A DNA stretch of 64,000 nucleotides from Opisthorchis felineus. Lineage: Eukaryota > Platyhelminthes > Trematoda > Opisthorchiida > Opisthorchiidae. Positions 50,601 through 63,059 of this stretch are shown piece by piece (the first letter of the stretch is position 1; every line of letters begins with the position of its first letter). Where the stretch lies: the NCBI GenBank assembly GCA_004794785.1, contig SJOL01003912.1, forward strand, positions 183,419-247,418, read 5' to 3'. Made by a program: the position numbers and the translations under genes. The notes under the pieces are model-generated. The model was not told where the DNA came from. It made no database searches and saw only the letters and a program-made list of their open reading frames with translations.

Positions 50601-51949
50601 CTGTCAGTTACTAACCTTCGGATGCCCACCAATCATTCCCATCAAGAGTGGCAGAACATACGACAAAAAAATGATGCCTAGCTGCCAAAACACAAATGGA
50701 ATTGTACCCAAAATATGGACAGAAATGCATAGACGTGTTTGGCAAGTTAATCAAAAATAAGGCTGTAAGACCGTAGCAAGGACGGTTAAGAGCGTAGTGA
50801 CTTAACTGCAAAATATGGATAGCGGAGAAGTCAGACGGCCTCAGCTTGTTAGTTTGATCATAGTCTAAACCAATCAACCTCATAGGTTAGCACATACAGT
50901 GTGTCAAAATAGACTGGTCGGCACGGGTAAGAGGCAAAGGGACAATAGTATTCCCGATTTTCACGTCCAATATATTTTATCAGAAAACAGTATTGAAGTT
51001 TCCAGGCAGAGAGATAGGAGGACCTCATAGTGTTTGATTTAATATCACGTATATCTTGTGTGCAATATCCGCAGTAAGTCATACGCTTCCAAAAATTTGG
51101 ATATATTCTGAACAAATCCGTCCAAAATCATCGAAATTCTGACACATTTAACGCATCGACACAGATACATGAAACCATTCAGTGACGATTTTCTAGTTTT
51201 TATCACGCCAACTAGTATTCACCAAAATATTTCTGTCAAGTAATGTGGAATCCTTTTGGAAGCTTCCATGTAGAATCTTATTATAAATCTTATTCAAGGG
51301 TGACAAACTATCCCCACACATCGTGGGCATACTTCATTTTGAACACGCGCAGATAAAAACTAACACACACCAAGCAGGATCAATTCTCGGTGTACCTTAG
51401 CCATCCAGTAACTGAAAGTATAACTATTCACAACAAAAATCAACCACAAAATCTTTGGGGTGACTTAAGTTCACTGGAAGCGATTATGGCTTACCGACAG
51501 CTGAAACGTGTGTACAGTGTCATCCAAGTGTAAAACCTTCAACTGCATCTTACGCAATCCTCGGCCAGCACACTGTACGTCCATTTTCGTGCTTTGTTAG
51601 AAAGCCAGTCTCCAGGACATCGATATGGCTGAAAACAGAAACTTTTTAATAACCTCAATAACTTCAATAATCGGCAAATAGTTAAATCGGATTCGAATCC
51701 CCTGAAGTATCTCCAAAATTAGGACCTCAAAAGTTACCTGCTAATTGAAGACAGAAACCATTCGGTCCCTAACTATTCAGCCGATCGATGACTGCGAACT
51801 TCAGAAAGAAATCTTTGAAAAGTAAAACTGTAAAACCAATAGGTGCATAGTGTTTAGAGACCAAACGCAGTCAGTAGGGTGTCCCCAGGTGATCACTTAA
51901 AAATGTTAGGGCTCCTGATAGCACAGATTAATCATTCATCGATAAAATT

Positions 51950-52985
51950 TCCGGATCATCATCATCGTCGATAGCATGACATCACTAACAACACTAATCA
52001 TTCCGAGATGCCAACATCTCCAGACACTCATTCAGGCAATCTGGATAGAAACTGACAACAAGAACGCCACTGACATCGGTTGCCAGCCATAACTCGCAGC
52101 ACCTCCAACCAGGCGCAGTGGAAATCACGAAGTCCCCATCCTCGAAGGCGAGTAGCACCGACGGCACCCAAGCGTTTCGTAATCTTTTTCATACCCCTCT
52201 GCCAGGTCGAGGGTTGACCACCTTTTTGATTCCGCCACTCTGAAATGAGCATGGAAAACAGCACCCTCTTCGGCAAACGATGGTTCGGCATACGCAATAC
52301 ATGGCCTAACCAACGCAGCTTCTGGTGCCGGACACATTCTTCAGTGGAAATACCCATTGCACAACCGAAAACTCGCTTCCTAATTGTCTCGGTACGGATT
52401 CGCCGACGCCAACCCACACGAGCTATGGTTCTCAGACAACGATTGTCGAACACCCCAAGACGTCTCAGTTCCGCTGCTCAAACAGGCCAAGTCTCAAAGA
52501 CGTATAACAAAACAGCCCGCACTGTAGCATAATACACACGACCCTTGAGATTCATGGGTGAGCCACTTTGACGCCATAGGTGTCTCAAATTAGCAAACGC
52601 GACCCGAGCCTTGCAGATCCGTGCACTGACCTCATCTGTCACACTACAATCAGCACTAATGCAACTTCCAAGATACGTAAAACGCTCCACAACTTCCAGT
52701 GCCTCGCCTTGGATTGTAAGTGGCATGTGTTCAGTGACTGCATGTCCACGAGCATGACCTTACATTTTGTGGGTGCAAAGTGCATAACAAAGGCCTTTGG
52801 TCAGTTCATCCAAAAACACCTGCGCTTTCTCCTCTTCTTCGGAGACGAGAACGATGTCGTCTACATATTTCAGATCGACAGGGTTTTTGTCACAGGCTAT
52901 TTGAACACCGGGGTACTGGAGACCTTCCAGCGTTCGTCTCATGATTTTATCTATCACAAAGTTAGATAGGAATGCAGAGAGTAGG
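51950..52985 (-). mobile_element. RTE-like retrotransposon family A, 5'-truncated, RT domain through 3' end
   Basis: On the minus strand the frame starts within the RT palm and carries DLKYVDDIVLVSEEEEKAQV, i.e. the YxDD catalytic motif (about 52860). It continues with MPLTIQGEALEVVERFTYLG, KARVAFANLRHLWRQSG, KGRVYYATVRAVLLYVFETW, and the RT C-terminal HQKLRWLGHVLRMPNHRLPK and RGMKKITKRLGAVGATRLRG. Two opposite frameshifts flank a short block near 52740-52790, and one in-frame TGA stands after the ETWPV block (about 52478). Otherwise the frame is intact, so the copy looks younger than those of family B. The 3' end is TGATGTCATGCTATCG then GAT units (about 51965). The endonuclease and the 5' half of RT are missing. 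Confidence 0.9.
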
Positions 52986-55900
52986 CATAAGTGATACGTT
53001 TGTCTCTACTTGAGTGTTTCATGCGGTAGAAAGAGTTACGGTTAGTCACACTTGTGAGGGAAGTCAGAAGATAAATAAACAGTGAACGAACTGGTAAGCC
53101 TAGACTTCTAAAAGCCCCTGAAAATGTTGAGCTGTTGTGAAGTCTACCACACAGAGTTCAGATGATATTAAGCAGTTTAAGTTTGGCTGCAACACAAGAC
53201 CAAACAAACCACCTTGTTCTTTTCCCGGATCATCTATATTTACATACAAATAATGAATGCTAATTTGCCCGGATGTTCATGGTAAAATTCCGATTTCCTC
53301 TATGGTACCTGGCCGTACAAATAGAGTGGATAGTGTTTGGTCCCGTGAGTCGCAGCCTTAAGGTTTCATCAATGACATCATATGTTCTGGTCCTCCAAAA
53401 CCACTCAATTAGACCCAGCAAGGACAAGAACCCTTGTGAGACTAAGATTTTTTGGTTTTGATCAAATATTCACTACACACATCTTGTGAAGACCAAAGAA
53501 TATGGCTTGACTAAACTCAGGTGATCTGCTAGTTTCGGTGATTGGCAATATAAAACAAATAGACTACTGGCCTGTAGTTTGTTCGTATGCGGCAACATCG
53601 ACCTACGCTTGGGCCTGCGCTCACACCTAATTCATATACCTCCAAAAATGCAGTCACACGCTGTGTTCCAGTAGTTGTCGGTTTGAAACCATCAGTAAAA
53701 TGCTCACGTATTCAATCCGCCATCGTCCACCTGGTAAGTCCAAGTGGGGATAAAGCGTCCCGCCTACCGGGCACTCAAAAATAAACACTGCATCTGTACT
53801 TCGGAGGCACGGTTACAACACCACGTTTTGCGGTTCACCTTTAGACATTTGTCGGCTCCATACTTCAAGGTCAGGTGTGTTTCACTGTATGCGCTGCCAA
53901 GTAGCATATCATGAAGTGCAGCAAAAGGCTGAAACTGAGCGGATAGCTCGTGAATATTACATTCGGCCGCAGCCGACTAGGTCATCGCATCAAAGAACTT
54001 AGTGATCAAGCGCCGTTTGGGACATCTTAAAAGAAAAACCGGATGAGTGCCTTCTTACGTCCGGCTGGTCAAATGGTTTAACATCTCCGTCTGAACCGAC
54101 TGCTCCACGATGGTCCTTTCGCCCCCTCGTCACCGAAACGCAGTGTACCTCTTATCCTGCCAACTTCCTCACAAATGACATGGACGAACGTTGCATGATT
54201 TTAATAGACGAGAAAAAGAGCCCAGGTTGTTGAATTCAAAGTCAAATTGCTAAAGCTCTGCTCACGGACGGTTTTACGGCACCTCACTCAATTTATATAA
54301 TGTTGCTGAAAATTTCAAAAAGCTCTTCACAAAGTGGAGCTTATTGGCATGATAGCTGGCGACAACCTTCAAATCTACGAACTATGCTAAGTAATCTCAT
54401 TACCTCGATGGCAATAAAAATGGATAATTATGTCCCAGTGTTGTGCGTATCAGAATATGATACGGGCAGTGGGAACACGGTCATAGACCGTGAACTATAC
54501 TGAAGTGTGATCTGCGGTGTCACATTGTCCATCAAAATCGGAGCCTCCAAAGCTGGAATAGGCTGACTAACCAGCTAGCTACGGTAATAGTAGAAACCGG
54601 CTTTCATGGCCGGCGAGTACCTTCTTGAGAAGCTTGTCTATAACTGTACGCATTGATAGCTATACGACGTACTGCTTCTAACGACTTATGCTCAAATGAT
54701 GACAATTTTGCCTATTGTGCCGGCTCTGACCTGGCGAAAGTCAAGGTGATCAGCACAATACTCACTGCCTAATGTTGAATTCCGTTTTTTAGACCAATGA
54801 TGAAGCTCGATGCGAACAGGTAAGAGGCTCTTAGCATGAGAATTAAAATCAAAGAAACTAAAATGCGGAGAAGAATATCTCAAGCGCATCAAGGATACTT
54901 GGTGATAATACAGTGGTGGCTAGCGTTGGAAACGCCTGCATGCCCTAATGTACTAAACCAAAAGATTTTGTCTAATGAGGGCATCAAGTTGCCGTCCCAT
55001 GATTAGGTAAATGACTTGTAAATGAGTGGTGTTTTGGCAAAAAAAATGAAATTTATGAGGTATGAGCGAGGGAATGACGTTTTAATCCCACACGAATGGT
55101 TTTGAGTTTCGGCTGAAGATGAACAGAGAGAATGGCTTTCAGCCGTAGTCTATTACCTGCACAACTGAGTCAGCTCTAGTGTGACCAAAATTTCTAAACG
55201 TAGCGTAACGGAAGCATGGTAACTAACAAGCCTTGTTGGCTTAAAGAACCTTTGATCTTTTTAAGTAGTCTGGCATGGACTCATATCAAAACTTGAGAGG
55301 GGTATCATAATTAAAAACGTAGTAAGGGAGTGTTGTGAGTAAGGTAGGTATGCAGCTGTGGGTGGCCACAGATTAACATATCATGCAGAAGAAACCACGG
55401 AGTAGCTTCAATAGGGACCTTTATTCAAAAAGTCCGACACAACTACCAACCCACAAAGTAGAAGGGGAAGAATAGGCTTGCGGTCGATAAAAGTGTCATC
55501 TGGAATGTTTTGACTCAAAATTAAGTACTAAACCTCAGCCCAAACTTTTGACGGCAGGTTAATTTGTTCGTGCCACCCACCATCAATGTTAGATGTGCTT
55601 TTTGGTACAACAGCCCTCACTTTTTTACACCGCAAAACGTTCCGTTTCTGCGATACCATGAACGCTGAACAGAGTGATTCCTCTACGTTTTTCCAAACCG
55701 CCTTTTTGCTTTGTACTAGGTGCCATGTACTTTTGCTTATTTATTTATAACACAACTTAGCCTGATTTGGAAATGACGCGTACATTTTAGGTATGTGTCT
55801 TTTTCCTCACTGCACCAGCACTACGGTTTATTGAGATGAATCTTCTCAAAGAAAACCCCGATGGGATTTTTGGACGTTACTCAACGCAGATGGCTCTCAG

Positions 55901-58210
55901 TCTCAGAATATTCAACTAATAAAATGAGGTCTATTTGTTTTTATGCATCAAACAAAGTGGGAGGGACTGCAATGTCTAAGTAAAAAGCCTCCCTCACCGG
56001 CTACTTGACGGCCATGAGTACCTCCAAGATAGTCAGAAAACATGATGGTTCGATTCATATCCAATGTTTGCGGATAGTACATTCAGGGTTAGTGCACAAA
56101 GTGTTAAGTTGAGACAAACCAATGAGATGCGGAAGCTAATGCGCTCTCGTGTGTTCATTTTAACTTTGCTTAAACATCCAGTACCAGCATCAGAAAATAA
56201 GTCTGATAAACAGGATAATCAAATTCATCGGGTTTTAGAACTGCTTGTTGATAAACGGTAACTCATCTATAACCCCAAAGAAATTATAAGCGAACATTTG
56301 GCCTTTCAGACACATTTCAGTAGCCGCGATTCTGCCGCGCGGTTTTTGTCCGCAAAATGACTTCATCCTCACCGCTGCATGCAAATAACGCTGCGCGGTG
56401 AGTTTTATTTTAAGCTTTACACAAAAGAATCATGAATCCTTGGTTTCTGCGTGGAAGCTTTCCTCACTAGCAACTGTTTCTTATGCCTTGTTAGGTCAAT
56501 AATTGCACTTCAACTTAAATGAAAGCGAAAAACTTACACCAATAAACAGGGCCATAAATCCATATCCTAAGCACCTTATCGTCACCTGAATCATCATCTC
56601 TTGTAAGCTTGATCATCTATTTGCCAGAGTGGACCTTTTTTAATTTTTAAGCCGTCATTCTCAACACAATCCAACTGAGATTTATTTTTATGGTATTTTG
56701 GTTTTTCCAGACAGCCAAAACCTCAAACGCATACGTCAGTTTTTAGCGGATACAAATCCAAAGAGAAAGAGTTCCCACGAGCGGCACTGCCAACTTTCCT
56801 GGCCGATCCGTGAAAAACCTAGGCTTCAGTTGTGTTGACTCTTCTACAACTATTTAGAAGCAGGTTCACCACATCTTCATCGTGGTTCCTTGAGAGAGGG
56901 CATTGCATCGTGCATCCAACAAAATACTGGCGATGAAAAGAGCTGGAATTTGTAGACTTGTTGATCAAGCATTAAAGGCTAACCACCATGTAGCAAACAT
57001 AAGGACAATCGGAGAAACAAAGAGGACTCCAAGATCCAACAATGGACGAACGAGAGCAAAGTGTCCACTTGGGGTTTATGGTCAGTTCTGGTCCCGGCGT
57101 TCTGCTGCCTTTGGTTCGACTTTAGCCAACTACTGTAAAACGGTGCGGCACCGCTACGTATGGTTCTACTTCAGGATAAAGGTGCAACGAACTTTAAATA
57201 AATCAACTGAAACTCGGTCTGCTACCTAGCTGATGTGTTTGCAACTGCCTTAATAAGGTCATACCATGTACCAACTAATCAAGTTAGAAAATGTTGTTTC
57301 TGCAGTTTGGATCCATTCATCATTTCTACAGAAACTGACAGGTTTTCGTTCCTTATTTGTATCTTCGTATTCAAAGCAGGTCTGGGGATTCCTTTATTAC
57401 CCAAAGTATCAGTACCAGGTCCTCAACCGAGCGCTGGTTGTCCAAAAGGCATAATCAAGGATTTCCAGAAGCAATTGACAGGGCGACTTTATTCGTACGT
57501 ACTGGTCGGAGACCCTCAGTTGGTGCTGCGGTCTATCTTGTTCGCCAACGCACTAGTTGTCTGACATTCACGGAGTCCTAAAGGGACTCCATGCAAAGGC
57601 TGCTACGCGCTGTATTGTCCCCAGCGAGTCTCATGACAGAAGCGACTATCCGGAATCCGAATCCGAAAGGACCCATCATGTCTGGATAGACGACAAAAGT
57701 TTGTCTCGATTCGATAGTGGTACTTAAACTGCGCGTGTTTGTAGAGGTCAGAGGAAGCAAGCCTTATGCTTTTTGTTTCTCGCTTGTTGAATTTCCGACG
57801 GACGGTACGTGCAGAAAGTCTAATCTCGTGTTTATTAGAGTGCCTTCCAATGCACTAAGCAAGAGCACAATTTAGGATTATTCACCATGAGATGAGAAAT
57901 ACCTGTAAAACGGCGAATAACTGTGAACTAGGTTCGAAAGCCTGAGTCATTCAGGTGATGGCGGCTGACCAAAATATTCAGTCACGTGCCGTGTTTTACG
58001 TCAGACGGTATGTAGGGGTATACACCAGAGTGAGGGTAGTTAAACAATACTACCTTTTTCCCCGAAAGGTTACCGCACCACCTCACTGCAAAATTCAGAG
58101 GATTCATAAAGCGGTACGTTCAAGTATTCTCCAGCTCTTAAGTTTTCCCTTTATCTTTTCCTTTCATTTTTTCTAGATTTTCCTCTGCTCCCTCATTTTT
58201 GATTTTTCAT
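52986..58210. other. Long non-coding stretch
   Basis: No supported gene over about 5.2 kb. A plus frame at 56903-57229 (108 codons) and neighbours lack motifs and splice borders. Confidence 0.4.
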
Positions 58211-58564
58211 TTACTCTACATTATTCATTCGTTCCAAAATTCGCTTTAGCCTTGACCTGTTGTTTTCTCTCTCTCTCACTCCACTGTTATACATGAAGAA
58301 AGCTTTCCGTCGACGCCTAATGCTCAAGTAGATTGCAATACCAGCTCCAGTGATAAGCTTAATGGCACACCATAACAGCAGTCCATGGAGATCACTGGTC
58401 GAAAATTTCATCACTATCCCATAATAAGGATGAAGTGTGTGGCTATGGGCACTGCATCTTTTATTGAAGTAATAATTGTGATGCAGTTTGTAGCCAGTGT
58501 TGGAATCCAGTGTAAGCCAAACAGTCACCTGCACCCACAAACCGAATCGGGTACTCCAACTCAT
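58211..58564 (-). CDS. Candidate small single-pass membrane protein
   Basis: An ATG-initiated minus frame of 117 codons. The distinctive part is the last 66 residues, from the internal ATG at 58411: a hydrophobic helix LLLWCAIKLITGAGIAIYLS, then RRRRKAFF and a charged, helix-prone tail RERENNRSRLKRILERMNN. Positive charges right after the helix predict a cytosolic or matrix-side C-terminus. TTATTATGGGATAG just before the internal ATG could be an intron acceptor, so the real exon may start at 58413. I do not recognise a family. The size and layout resemble small integral membrane proteins of mitochondria or ER, but that is only an analogy. No clear AATAAA signal is seen downstream. A chance frame cannot be excluded. 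Confidence 0.45.
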   Translation of the reverse strand: MSWSTRFGLWVQVTVWLTLDSNTGYKLHHNYYFNKRCSAHSHTLHPYYGIVMKFSTSDLHGLLLWCAIKLITGAGIAIYLSIRRRRKAFFMYNSGVRERENNRSRLKRILERMNNVE

Positions 58565-60595
58565 AGATCTAATGTAACACTTGAAAAGTGTTAAATAAAC
58601 ATGAAGATGGGCGGTGGTAGATGATGGATTTTGAAATATTGCCCAACATGAGTTCCTGCAATTAGACTATTTTAAACGTCCACTTCCAGTTCATGGTATG
58701 TACAGTTGTTGGGGTGAGTACTCAGTGGGATGAAAGGCAAGAGATAAGTGGACTCGAAACGTCGGGCATAACGCCTTGTCTCCGTTTCATACGATGGCCG
58801 AAAAGGAAGGAATTTATGGACCTTATCTCCTGTGGCGCTGGGCAGGGGTGTTAGGACAAACGAAACGCAGGCCGGCAGACGTACATTCCTAGAGAGTGAG
58901 TACTAGTTTACATGCATATATCGTGCATAATGACGCAGAAATATTTTTGAAAGGACTGGAAATGGGTGTAAAGCGTTTGTTAGGGAACTGGAAGTGGGTG
59001 AAATCTTCACCACGTTCTACTTCACAGCTCGTTCGAAACCGCTTCATTTATTCGCTCGTGCACATTTGTTGATGAGTTTCCTCACGTCAGCAAATTAATG
59101 CGTGTCATCTTGTTTACATTTTTGCACACATGCTTCGTTTCGAAGGTCTGCACTATTTTGTCACCGTGCATCAAAACGTTCACAATTAACAACCAAGTAT
59201 CAGTTGGTTGTTCTTCGCTGAAACTGCCGACAAAGCCCAAAAAGTTGAGCGGACCGAATATCTGTCCAGGATAAAACGCGGAATGTGACGCTTCGTTTGT
59301 CTGGTTTGTGTACAGGTTTGAAGAATGACCAGGTAGGCCCCACCTGGCTCCTTTATTTGCGCCAGCCACAACCACATCAGGGGTGCTGCGAATTTTACTG
59401 GGAATAGGATATCTGATAGCAAAGATAACAAGTCGTCAATTCTAAGACAGGAAAAACTGTGCAAACATTGCCGTTCTTATCGGCGCATTTGAAGCCTAAC
59501 TGTTATTACTTTTTATAAGGCTTTTGAGGATGCTAACAGAAAGAACGACACGGTCAATTTAGAATTTGACGATGAGCTCTCCTCAGAAAATGCACCTGGC
59601 GATCCTCTTCCGAGGCACTTTAGCCACTTCTGATGTTGCAGCCGGGAATTTCTCAGTACCACTAGTTGACATGTGCGTGAGAGTACATGCTGATAATCTG
59701 GTAACTCATTTTTTCATAACAACCGCGCCAACAAATCCCGGAAAATCACCTCTTGAATACGGATCATTTCACCCTGGATGGTAACGAGTAAAGGAAAATA
59801 ACCGAATATCTGGGCTTCATATTGCCTCTTCCTCTCCATCCACCATAGAGAGAACGAGGAAGTGGTGTGTTCAAACGACCCATCCTAGGATGAGGTACAG
59901 ACGAGTGTCGCTCACTAATGGCGAGAGAACTGGGTCACACGAGTTCTGCGGACAAACTAGGAAAACCCCAGCCTTCACGATGAGAAACTTGACCCAAAAC
60001 CTTTGTGAAACCCATTAGAAGTTGCGGATTTTCTTTCTCTTGTAAGCACAACGATCAAAGCAAACGCGACTCCATATTGCGGCTTCTAACACGCCGCGGT
60101 TGGGCCCGGTGATTTCCAAGGACAGCGACAGTTCCACTGAGTACAATATGGCAAGCAAACAACCCGCCATTTATAGACTTGGAGATGTGCGGAAGTAAAA
60201 TTCACATTTGCCATACGGGTTGTGGTTGTTTGGGACAGCTGTGCGCGGGATCTCTCTGATCGATCAGCTATACACGCTAACCTTGATGGCAGAGACCACT
60301 ATGAAAGCTCTACAACCACTAGTCCACCATCCTGCAAGGGGCTAGTCTCTGCTTTTTTTCAGGAGGTGGCCTTGGAGAGAACAGTCAAGGCGATCCATCT
60401 TCTCAGATTGCGGGATTGCATGCCTCTACCTTACCCCGTCAAAGGTGGTCAGATTGAGCGAGGATGCGACCGTCACTTGCTTACCCGGGGATCGACGTCA
60501 TGAAACGGAAGGCAGTAACTAACAGTTTAATGTACATCGGGTAGGTCACGCTGATCACGAACAGGCAGGGAGTAGCTTCTAGCACGACGCACAAG
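58565..60595. other. Non-coding stretch with one possible plus-strand acceptor
   Basis: A good acceptor-like string, CTCTGCTTTTTTTCAG, lies at 60348-60363 on the plus strand and opens into about 46 codons. I found no convincing donor or protein family, so no gene is called. The remainder holds only short frames. Confidence 0.4.
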
Positions 60596-60871
60596 CTAAT
60601 ATGTTTCATTAAGCCACGTGAAATTTGCCAAACCCGGAGGTTGCTCGCCGAATTCAGAATGCAGTCGTCTGCGGAAAATGTTTCGTGGGTTAACCATCGG
60701 AATTAACGCCTCCGGTGTCTCAACGCGACTACTAAGCGGCGCGCCGGCAACCATCGAAGACACCACGAAGCCCAATAAAACCAACAGAGGAGTCCTTACC
60801 GCAAATCCCTTCACAGAAGTGGATCTAAGGGTGCAAAGTGTATTACTCAGAGCATTGTGAGTTGCAACCAT
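60596..60871 (-). CDS. Candidate small secreted or membrane-anchored protein
   Basis: A complete minus frame of 91 codons starts at an ATG with a favourable G at +4 and ends at TAG. The N-terminal 26 residues carry Lys and Arg, followed by the hydrophobic run TPLLVLLGFVVSSMVAGA, which has signal peptide character with a small-residue site (AGA before PLSSR). The remaining part, about 47 residues, contains a tribasic site in NPRNIFRRRLHSEFGEQ and ends ANFTWLNETY with two N-glycosylation sequons (NFT, NET). Local GC content is higher than in flanking DNA. A tribasic site after a signal peptide would fit a processed peptide precursor, but no known peptide was recognised. TTTGCACCCTTAG within the frame could also be an acceptor. 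Antisense to it lies an equally long frame, which lowers confidence. Confidence 0.42.
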   Translation of the reverse strand: MVATHNALSNTLCTLRSTSVKGFAVRTPLLVLLGFVVSSMVAGAPLSSRVETPEALIPMVNPRNIFRRRLHSEFGEQPPGLANFTWLNETY

Positions 60872-61822
60872 CAAACTTCGTCCCTACGGGGAAAACCACC
60901 CTCCCTATGGTGTTTACTTGTCACCCGGCTGCTGCCCTAGCGATAGACAGCTTTTGAACAATCTCATCACCAACAACTTGGTGTTCACGGGACCCAACAA
61001 GTTTTTTCAAATCGTTCTTGTCGCGTTCATAAAAAGCCCACAACAAGCCAGGGACATAGGACCCGTATTGGACGGTATATTTTTCAAATTTCTGAAGGCG
61101 CCTTTTTAAGTTTCAAGCATCCGACAGCCCAGCTAATTCTGGGTCTATGGAATTCAAGCGAAATATTATATTAGGGCCTTCTTCTTCGTGAGCACATTCC
61201 GAATTGAAAGCTGGGTCAACCATTACCCCGCAGCATTCTCCGTTACAGTTTCAAAGTATTCCGTTTTAGGACTAATGCTTCTGCTTTACGTCATGGACCT
61301 TTCTGATTTGCCCTCAATTAAATGTTCACGTTTCCAATACGGCCCGAAGACTTGACATCCCAACGCCAAAACACTCCAGGTGGAGATCTGCGCCACAAAT
61401 ATTGACCGTTGGACCAACACCTTCTTCCAAATCGCGGAAAGTGTGTCCATACGCAAATTGGTGGGGAACCACGAAATGCGTATTTTGCGTCCGCTGAGAA
61501 CAGAACAGGAGATATTGTAGAGTCGGATATCAAGAAAAACCTAATTATCCACCTGCTTAAGTTACTCGTCGGCGGGGGCGGGCTTCATAGAAGTTGCGCA
61601 GGGATTTATATCCACAAAAGTTATAAGCGTTATCGCCGTTCGGTGGTTGTAGCAAACAAAAGGCAACGTTTTAAGTATAAAGCCATGGTAGCAAACGGTC
61701 GGCATTCAAGTTTGAACTGTCTGGGTCAGTGGAGGACAGCCCAGTCAACCGCGGGTACATAAAAGTAGGATTAAAAATTGCAAAACAACCGGCCCGACGC
61801 CATTCATCGAGCTGATTAAGGT
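60872..61822. other. Non-coding stretch
   Basis: No supported gene. A plus frame at 61409-61762 (117 codons) has a basic C-terminal half but no motif. Confidence 0.4.
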
Positions 61823-61990
61823 GTAATAATAATAACGTTTACTCCTAACTAGTGGGTAGCAAACCATGAGGCAAGATCATACTATTACGGTCAGAACAAA
61901 AGCATGACTGGATGGATTTGTGGGTGCTGTGGATCACGCGGAAAAAGGACAATGTCATAAATCGTAGGCATTATCCTATATAGACTTGGT
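61823..61990 (+). repeat. R3 dispersed repeat, copy 1
   Basis: GTAATAATAATAACGTTTAC, TAGTGGGTAGCAAACCATGA, TTACGGTCAGAACAAAAGC and GATTTGTGGGTGCTGTGG match copy 2 at 63481-63640 in the same order and orientation. No coding frame is kept. Confidence 0.7.
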
Positions 61991-63059
61991 CAGGCCTAAA
62001 CCGACATGGTCAGGGAAACACAGTTACTAGAACTTTCTCTTTCTTTTGGGGACCATAGCAAGCTGAGACAAGATCAGACAGTAAAGATTTGAAGGTGATG
62101 GGCAAAAACAAAACGGAGGGAAAAACAAGAGGCATCCATTTTGACGCGTGATAAGAAATCAAAATGAGGAAAACAAGGAACCGTGACAACGAATCTGGTA
62201 GAGCAGCAGAATTTTTACGATCTCGCGGCTCCGCAGTGAGTAGATTTGCGTGCTCTCGTAGGGTCGATGAATTCACTACTGTACGTAATGAAGCCACAGG
62301 GAAGAAAATAAACTTAGACATTAGCATGGCTCTTGGAAGATACCGTCTCCACTCGCACATGGTCAAGTACACTGGTGCTAAGCCAGCTGAGAGACTTATG
62401 AAATTTGGCCCTGTATAAGTTATGGATGCCAGGTGAGCGGAAGATGTCCGAGCAGGGCCCCAGAAGGTATCGTTCGTTACCCTTACAGGAGTGTAGAAAA
62501 TGGAGTGTGGAAAGTGCGCTTGACTTCACCACTTATCGGTATGTAACGAGGGACAGGCGAATATGTGCTAGGCAGCATGGGGTTGCCTCATGCCACCATC
62601 AGTATCTAAAAAATTGGATGAGAGCCAAAAGGTCGAGGTGTGTTATTTCGACTTCTGAAAAGCCCCTGAGTCCGTGATTCATCTTCTTAAAGTTGTTTCG
62701 CGGTGACCGGGTTGAAGTACTGAAAACGATGTTTTACATGATGAGCCCCGTCGAGAATTGCTTTGTCGCGTTCGGCGGCAAGGACCAGTATACCTCGAAT
62801 AGTCATTATTGGGTCTCTTCTGTTTCTGCTCCCCCACTGATTCACCTAGTAAACTGAGAAGTGAGCCTTTCCTTCGCAGGTGAGGTATAATTTCTCAGCA
62901 CCCAGAACGCCTGCGAGCACCAGCATTACAATATTTAAACAGCCTCAAACCGGAGTGGAATTGCAATTTCTTGGTTGATTCTTAGAAATGCGCGACGGTT
63001 ACCGTAGTCATCAGGTCCACAGGGCAATTACTAACTCTCTTGTAAGGCCACCAGAAATT
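61991..63059. other. Stretch between R3 copy 1 and the RT fragment
   Basis: Overlapping frames on both strands occur at 62010-62418, but none shows a recognisable motif. The part just left of 63065 should be the 3' side of the minus-strand retrotransposon fragment, yet I could not recognise the usual C-terminal motifs in it. Confidence 0.35.

Noticed and set aside
54070..54130. Possible fifth SINE head (TGGTCAAATGGTTTAAC)
   Set aside because: The A-box-like match is short and no B box follows at the right distance.
60222..60503. Plus-strand exon after a strong CTCTGCTTTTTTTCAG acceptor
   Set aside because: No consensus donor in frame and no recognisable protein; kept only as a remark.
62010..62418. 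Overlapping frames of 120 and 84 codons on opposite strands
   Set aside because: Neither has a motif, splice borders or codon character that would decide for one strand.
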